Part shown: in pieces, positions 31,569 to 36,473 of the stretch
Numbering within the stretch: the first letter of the stretch is position 1
Layout: every line of letters begins with the position of its first letter
DNA from: Oscillibacter sp.
Lineage (GTDB): Bacteria > Bacillota > Clostridia > Oscillospirales > Oscillospiraceae
Direction of reading: 5' to 3'
NCBI GenBank assembly: GCA_003487665.1
Contig: DNFA01000041.1
Location: forward strand, 32,489-68,961
DNA: 36,473 nucleotides
Translations under genes and position numbers: made by a program
Notes under the pieces: model-generated
Databases searched by the model: none
Told to the model about the DNA's origin: nothing
The model's input: only the letters and a program-made list of their open reading frames with translations

Positions 31569-31606
31569 TAGTATAGATGATTCCCCACCGCCGGAGGTTT
31601 TTGCCT

Positions 31607-34600
31607 ATGAATAAGAAACGTATCCGCCAGATGGATCTGGCGCTGCGGCGGCGTCTGGCCGACCGCCCCGCCGCCGACTGCTTCGCCGGTCACGACGACC
31701 TGCTCCGCCGCATCGAGACGGAGGGCTATATGCAGCGCTTTGCGCCGCTATTCAACGGGGCGCGGCTGCGCTGCGCCGATGTGCTGGCGCTGTGCCGGGA
31801 GGAGCTGGACGCCCTGTGCGGCGGCGCGCCGCAGGAGGGCTGGCTGAGCTATGCCTACGACTACGCCCGGCGGCTTTTGTACCCGGAAAAGACCGGCGCG
31901 GAGCCTTACGCCGCCGGCGCGGTGTTCCTGCTGTCGGTGCTGCAGGTGCTGTTCGCCGCCGAGGGGGAGCTGCTGCCCCACGACCCGGCGTGGACGTTCG
32001 ATTTCCTCACGGAGCAGGAGCTGGCCGACAGCGCCTGCGCCCCGTCCTATACGAAATTCCTGCGCCAGTGGAAGCGGGAGTACGTCTATGAGCTGATGCG
32101 GCTGGGGCTGGAGGTCACGCCCTACCGCACGCTGGAGCATATCGCCGGCGTCCACCACATCGCCGTCACCGCCGCCCGCGCCCTGCACCGGGGCGGCACG
32201 CCGGTGGACGTGGCGCTGGTGTCCGGCGCCGCCGCGGGGCACGACATCGGCAAGTTCGGCTGCCGCCCCGGCGAGCGGGTGCCGTACCTTCATTATTACT
32301 ATACGGACCTGTGGTTCCGCCGCCGGAGGATGACCGACATCGGCCACATCGCCGCCAACCACTCCGTGTGGGATCTGGAGCCGGACTACCTGTCCGCCGA
32401 GGCGCTGCTGCTGATCTACGCCGACTTCCGGGTGAAGCAGCTGCGGGGCGAGGATGGCCGGGAGATCACCCGCATCTCCACGCTGGCGGAGGCCTTTCAG
32501 GTGATCCTTGCCAAGCTGGACGACGTGGACGGCGAGAAGAAAAAGCGCTATACACGGGTGTACGCCCGGCTGGAGGACTTCGAGCAGTACATGATCAGCC
32601 GGGGCGTGGACGTGACCATGTCCGGCGGCGACACCGACCCCCTGCCGGAGAAGCACACCTCCCTCATGACCGATGACGAGGCACTCCGCGCCCTGACGCT
32701 GCGCTGCGTGGGACACAACATCATCCTCATGCACCGGCTCACCGACCAGCGCAGCTTCGCCCGGCTGCTGGAGGAAGCCCGCGGCGAGACGGACTGGCGC
32801 CGCCTGCGGGCGTATCTGGCGGTGTTCGAGTCCTATTCCCTCTATCTGCACATCCCCCAGAAGGTGCAGACCCTGACGTTCCTCTATGAGCTGCTGATGC
32901 ACCGGGAGGGCGACATCCGCCGCCAGGCGGCGGCGCTGCTGGGCGAGCTGATCGCCGGCTTCCACGCCGGGTATGCCAAGGAGCGCCCTCAGGACAGCCG
33001 CCCCGACCCCCGCGCCACCACCGATCTGGAGCAGTGGAAGCTCTATCTGGATAAGATCCTCTACCCCGACCACAAGCTCATGCCCCAGCACCGCCGCTGG
33101 ATCGGCTACACGCTGAAATTCGCCGTGGGCTCCCTGCTGAGCCACTGTCCCGGACGGGAGGAGCGCTTCCTCGCCCCGGTGTTCGCCTACTACCGCCGGC
33201 CGGAGGCGCTGGACGACTACACCGCCTTCCAGCTGCTGGACACCGCCGCCGCCCTGCCGGACGAGGCGTATTCCCTCACCCGCGCCCGGGAGATGACGGA
33301 CTTTGCCGCCGCCCTGTCCCGCCGGGAGGACCTGACCATCCGCATGGCCGCCGTGCTGCTGCTGGATCGCCTGTACCGCCTGTACCCCGACGGGGGACGG
33401 GCGCTGGCGGCAGTGGAGGCCGTCTCCTGTGACGACAGCGGCACCCTGCGCTATCTCCGCCAGGACGTGCTGGCGGAGGGCGAGCCGCTGCTGCTGCCGG
33501 AGGAGGTGGTGTCCGAGATATTCCTGGACAATCTCAAGACCGCCACGCCGTGGATCACCAAGCAGGCCAACCTGCGCCTGCTGACGGACTTTGCCCGCAG
33601 CGGGCAGAGCCCCGCCCTGCACATCGCCACCCATCTGTCCAACCTCATCAAGGTCAGCGACCGCGTCACCGTCCGCCACAGCGCCGGCAACGCGCTGCTG
33701 GCGCTGGCGCCCCGCCTGACGGCGGATCAGCGCAACGAGGTGGCGGTGGAGCTGTGCCGCGGTCTGGAGCTGGGACAGCAGGAATTCACCAAATATATCC
33801 CCGACTATCTGGGGCGCTTCGCCCTGTGGCTGCCGCCGGCGGAGCTGGACGAGGTGCTGGCTGACCTCCACGTGAACCTCAGCTCCTCCGACAGCCGCGT
33901 CACCGCCTCCGTGCTGGACACCGTGGGCGTGATCTACGAGGAATACGACGCCTACCGCTCCCGCTTCCCGGAGGCGGACGAGGCCTACCGCCGCCGCCGG
34001 GAGCGGCTGCTGGGGCTTCTGATGCGGGGGCTCAGCGGCATCGACGGCGCCACCCGGCAGGAGGCGCTGTATGTGCTGGGACGGCGGGTGTTCGGCTCCG
34101 GCGAGCTGGGACGCCACGAAAAGCGCCGCGCCTTCATGCTCACCGAGCGCAAGCTGCTGTCGGCGCAGAACGAGTTCCCCGGCGAGGGGCTGACCTTCTA
34201 CTACCGTGCCGCCATGCTGGGCAAGCTGTACCGCTTCCTCACCGAGGAGCGGCTGTTCCACCGGGGATTCGACTTCGGCGAGCCGCGCCCGGTGGCCTTC
34301 TTCCCCGGCACCTTCGACCCCTTCACCCTGTCCCACAAGGGCATTGTCAAGGCCATCCGCGACCTGGGCTATGAGGTACTGCTGGCCATCGACGAGTTCT
34401 CCTGGTCGAAAAAGACCCAGCCCTACCGCCTGCGGCGGCGCATCGCCGCCATGTCCGTGGCGGACGTGTTCCATGTGAGCATCTTCCCGGAGGATTTCCC
34501 GGTGAACATCGCCAACCCCCACGACCTGCGGGCGCTGCGGCAGGCCTTCCCCGGCCGCAGCGTGTCCATTGTGGTGGGCAGCGACGTGGTGCTCCACGCC

Positions 34601-36355
34601 TCGTCCTATAAAAAGCCCGCCACCCCCGATTCCATCCACACCTTCGACCATGTGGTGTTCCGCCGCACGGAGCCGGACGCGGAGCCGGCGGATTACAGCT
34701 GCATCACCGGAAGGGTGGTGGAGCTGACGCTGCCGCCTCAGCTGGAGGAGATCAGCTCCACCCGCATCCGCGAGGCGGTGGACGCCAACCGGGACATCTC
34801 CAACCTCATCGACCCGGCGGTGCAGGAGTTCATCTACCGCCGCGGCCTGTACCTGCGGGAGCCGCAGGACAAGCCCGTGCTGCGCACGGAGGATCTCAGC
34901 TTCCTGCCCGCCTCGCCGGAGACAGCGGAAAAATTCCTGCGCACCATGCTCTCCGTCCCCACCGCCGCCGCCCTGCGCGCTCAGCTGGAGCAGCACGGCG
35001 ACGACATCATGGTCTGCCGGGACGCGGACGGCGCCATTCTCGGCGCGGCGACCTATGTCTGCCTGGACTCCGCCCACCTGTTCGCCCGTCTGGGCGACCC
35101 GGCGCTGTCGGGTCTGGTGCGGCAGAACGCCGGCGGCCGCACCCTGCTCATCAGCGGCCTGTTCGTCCCCCGCGGCGAGCGCCAGAGCGACCTGTGCCAG
35201 CTGCTCATCACCGAGGTGCTGACGCTGGCGCTCAGCCGCGAGTTCACCTACGCCCTCTACGTCCCGCTGGAGGGCGCGGCCTCCGGCTACGGCCGCCAGC
35301 TGCTGCTCCTGCAGGGCTTCCTGCCCGCGGCGGAGGACGGCGACGCGCTGGCCGTGGACATGCGCTGCCCCATCGTCCTCAGCCGCAACGTGGACACGGC
35401 GGTGAAGGCGCCCTTCAGCTCCTCGCCCCGTGTGCTCTCCGCCATTGCCAACGCTCACCGGCGTCTGCAGGCGGCGCTGACGAAGCTCCAGCCCGGCTCT
35501 CTGGTGCTGAGCCTGTCCGCCGGCGTCATCTACCACCGCCTGCTCCAGCGCATCACCGGGCGCAACGGCGTCCCGGCGGAGCCCACGAACCCCCGCGTGC
35601 TGGGTCCCGACATCTGCGTGCCCTACGGCAAGATACTCCGCGGCGTGGCCGTGCCCAACACCGTCACCAAGACCCTGCGCACCGACAAGGTCTATGAGCC
35701 GGATCTCAGCTCCTACTCCATCGAGGCCTACCCGGACTACTCCCCGCTGGCCGATCAGGTGCGCACCATCCACGCCTTCGACCGCCCCGTGATCCTGGTG
35801 GACGACATGCTCCACGACGGCAAGCGCATCCGCCGCCTTGCCCCGCTCTTTGCCGAAACAGGCACCCCCGTGGATCAGGTGCTGGTGGGCTATCTCACCG
35901 GCATGGGGCGCGACCTCATGGAGCAGCTGGGCTACAGTGTGGACGCCATCTACTACCTGCCCAACCTGCGCCTTCGCTTCGTGGAATCCACCCTCTATCC
36001 CTTCATCGGCGGCGATACTGTCCGCCGCGACCAGCCCCTGCCCGGCGGCCTGCAGCCCTCCGTCAACCGCATCCTGCCCTACGCCGCCCCGGAGTACGCC
36101 GGCATGGACGACAAGACCGCCTGGGAGCTATCCCTCTGCTGCCTTGAAAACGCCCGCGACATCCTCCTGGCGCTGGAGACGGAGTTCCGCGCCCTCTACG
36201 CCCGGAACCTGACCCTCAGCCGTCTCGGTGAAGCGGTCATCCTGCCCCTCTGCCCCGACAAGGGCGGCTGCATGACCTACGACCTGAGCCGCGCCGCCAG
36301 CACATATCTGGAGGGAGATATAGAAATACTGAAGCGCATGCGCCCCACGAAGTAA
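31607..36355 (+). CDS. 1582-residue fusion: HD domain, helical repeats, nucleotidyltransferase, GNAT-like and phosphoribosyltransferase-like domains
   Basis: GGAGG (31593-31597) lies 9 bases before ATG 31607. An HD metal site is seen as H183/H184, H212-D213 (GHDIGKF), H247, H252 and D273 (LIYADFRVKQ), resembling the YqeK-type HD layout. Residues about 370-880 are helical and HEAT/ARM-like. A HIGH-type nucleotidyltransferase follows, with G901-TFDPFTLS-H910 (the first His is Thr, as in the TxGH motif of CoaD) and ISSTRIR at 1049-1055, similar to NadD/CoaD. Residues about 1120-1260 look like GNAT. About 1290-1500 look like a phosphoribosyltransferase, with VILVDDMLHDGKR at 1395-1407 in the PRPP-loop position. 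It has its own promoter and no operon partner. The function is unknown; nucleotide or NAD-type chemistry is inferred. Confidence 0.85.
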   Translation: MNKKRIRQMDLALRRRLADRPAADCFAGHDDLLRRIETEGYMQRFAPLFNGARLRCADVLALCREELDALCGGAPQEGWLSYAYDYARRLLYPEKTGAEPYAAGAVFLLSVLQVLFAAEGELLPHDPAWTFDFLTEQELADSACAPSYTKFLRQWKREYVYELMRLGLEVTPYRTLEHIAGVHHIAVTAARALHRGGTPVDVALVSGAAAGHDIGKFGCRPGERVPYLHYYYTDLWFRRRRMTDIGHIAANHSVWDLEPDYLSAEALLLIYADFRVKQLRGEDGREITRISTLAEAFQVILAKLDDVDGEKKKRYTRVYARLEDFEQYMISRGVDVTMSGGDTDPLPEKHTSLMTDDEALRALTLRCVGHNIILMHRLTDQRSFARLLEEARGETDWRRLRAYLAVFESYSLYLHIPQKVQTLTFLYELLMHREGDIRRQAAALLGELIAGFHAGYAKERPQDSRPDPRATTDLEQWKLYLDKILYPDHKLMPQHRRWIGYTLKFAVGSLLSHCPGREERFLAPVFAYYRRPEALDDYTAFQLLDTAAALPDEAYSLTRAREMTDFAAALSRREDLTIRMAAVLLLDRLYRLYPDGGRALAAVEAVSCDDSGTLRYLRQDVLAEGEPLLLPEEVVSEIFLDNLKTATPWITKQANLRLLTDFARSGQSPALHIATHLSNLIKVSDRVTVRHSAGNALLALAPRLTADQRNEVAVELCRGLELGQQEFTKYIPDYLGRFALWLPPAELDEVLADLHVNLSSSDSRVTASVLDTVGVIYEEYDAYRSRFPEADEAYRRRRERLLGLLMRGLSGIDGATRQEALYVLGRRVFGSGELGRHEKRRAFMLTERKLLSAQNEFPGEGLTFYYRAAMLGKLYRFLTEERLFHRGFDFGEPRPVAFFPGTFDPFTLSHKGIVKAIRDLGYEVLLAIDEFSWSKKTQPYRLRRRIAAMSVADVFHVSIFPEDFPVNIANPHDLRALRQAFPGRSVSIVVGSDVVLHASSYKKPATPDSIHTFDHVVFRRTEPDAEPADYSCITGRVVELTLPPQLEEISSTRIREAVDANRDISNLIDPAVQEFIYRRGLYLREPQDKPVLRTEDLSFLPASPETAEKFLRTMLSVPTAAALRAQLEQHGDDIMVCRDADGAILGAATYVCLDSAHLFARLGDPALSGLVRQNAGGRTLLISGLFVPRGERQSDLCQLLITEVLTLALSREFTYALYVPLEGAASGYGRQLLLLQGFLPAAEDGDALAVDMRCPIVLSRNVDTAVKAPFSSSPRVLSAIANAHRRLQAALTKLQPGSLVLSLSAGVIYHRLLQRITGRNGVPAEPTNPRVLGPDICVPYGKILRGVAVPNTVTKTLRTDKVYEPDLSSYSIEAYPDYSPLADQVRTIHAFDRPVILVDDMLHDGKRIRRLAPLFAETGTPVDQVLVGYLTGMGRDLMEQLGYSVDAIYYLPNLRLRFVESTLYPFIGGDTVRRDQPLPGGLQPSVNRILPYAAPEYAGMDDKTAWELSLCCLENARDILLALETEFRALYARNLTLSRLGEAVILPLCPDKGGCMTYDLSRAASTYLEGDIEILKRMRPTK

Positions 36356-36416
36356 AAGCGCGTCTCGCACGCCGGGGCTTTGTTGCGTCGGCTTGACGTA
36401 CACACGGTACGCCTGC

Positions 36417-36473
36417 GTAGGGGTGGACGACTCTGCCCGCCCGGACACGGCCTGTGCCCTGTAGGGCGGGGCC
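36417..36473. repeat. Dispersed repeats B and A at the window edge
   Basis: A family-B unit (36417-36442) is followed by the start of a family-A unit (36461-36473) cut by the end of the window. No terminator for the fusion gene is evident in 36356-36416. Confidence 0.7.

Noticed and set aside
31577..31606. Earlier ATG for the fusion enzyme, adding 10 residues
   Set aside because: It lies 2 bases after the predicted transcription start with no ribosome site, whereas ATG 31607 follows GGAGG by 9 bases.
31748..35815. A roughly 1355-codon minus-strand frame inside the fusion-enzyme gene
   Set aside because: It has no ribosome site or promoter and its composition is that of antisense high-GC sequence; the plus frame carries several enzyme motif sets.

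Overview
The window (about 36 kb, clearly high G+C) looks like the chromosome of a high-GC gut-type member of the Clostridia, probably Oscillospiraceae. This is inferred from gene content and style: a T-box leader, DnaD and a DnaI/DnaC-like helicase loader, ZapA, an mreCD-mrdA cluster, ParA/ParB plus a second Noc-like ParB, AGGAGG ribosome sites, and sigma-A promoters sitting in AT-rich islands. Four parS or parS-like 16-mers, parAB, rsmG and the 3' end of khpB (jag) suggest the origin-proximal part of the chromosome. No phage, insertion sequence, CRISPR array, tRNA or rRNA gene was seen.

Layout. 1-347: end of khpB and its terminator. 422-5693 (minus): an operon behind a strong promoter and a T-box leader whose specifier reads GAC (Asp), encoding a small unknown membrane protein, HisRS, AspRS and an AlaX-type editing protein. 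5870-9576 (minus): a methylglyoxal-synthase-like protein that lacks key catalytic residues, a MinD-like ATPase, RsmG, MscL and SerRS. 9756-11596: parB and parA flanked by parS sites. 11607-17934 (minus): dut-maf-mreC-mreD-mrdA for nucleotide hygiene and cell-wall elongation, followed by a cytoplasmic GH13 glycosidase; mreB is absent from its usual place. 18333-20737 (minus): zapA and a U32 (RlhA/TrhP-like) protein. 20880-22838 (plus): dnaD and a helicase loader. 23147-23442: a compact convergent RNA pair that looks like a par/Fst-type toxin-antitoxin locus with a 30-residue peptide. 23584-26191 (plus): a Noc-like protein and a VanW-domain membrane protein. 26252-31333 (minus): a MacAB-type ABC export system with two different adaptor proteins. 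31607-36355 (plus): a divergent, apparently monocistronic gene for a 1582-residue protein that joins an HD domain, a helical-repeat region, a nucleotidyltransferase, a GNAT-like domain and a phosphoribosyltransferase-like domain.

Most larger gaps between genes are filled by a few short GC-rich dispersed repeats, some arranged as inverted pairs and one containing a module that is flipped between copies.

The two best candidates for undescribed biology are the convergent small-RNA/peptide locus at 23147-23442 and the five-part fusion enzyme at 31607-36355. The catalytically altered MgsA-like protein paired with an apparently tail-less MinD is a third. All functional statements rest on reading motifs by eye; no database search was run.
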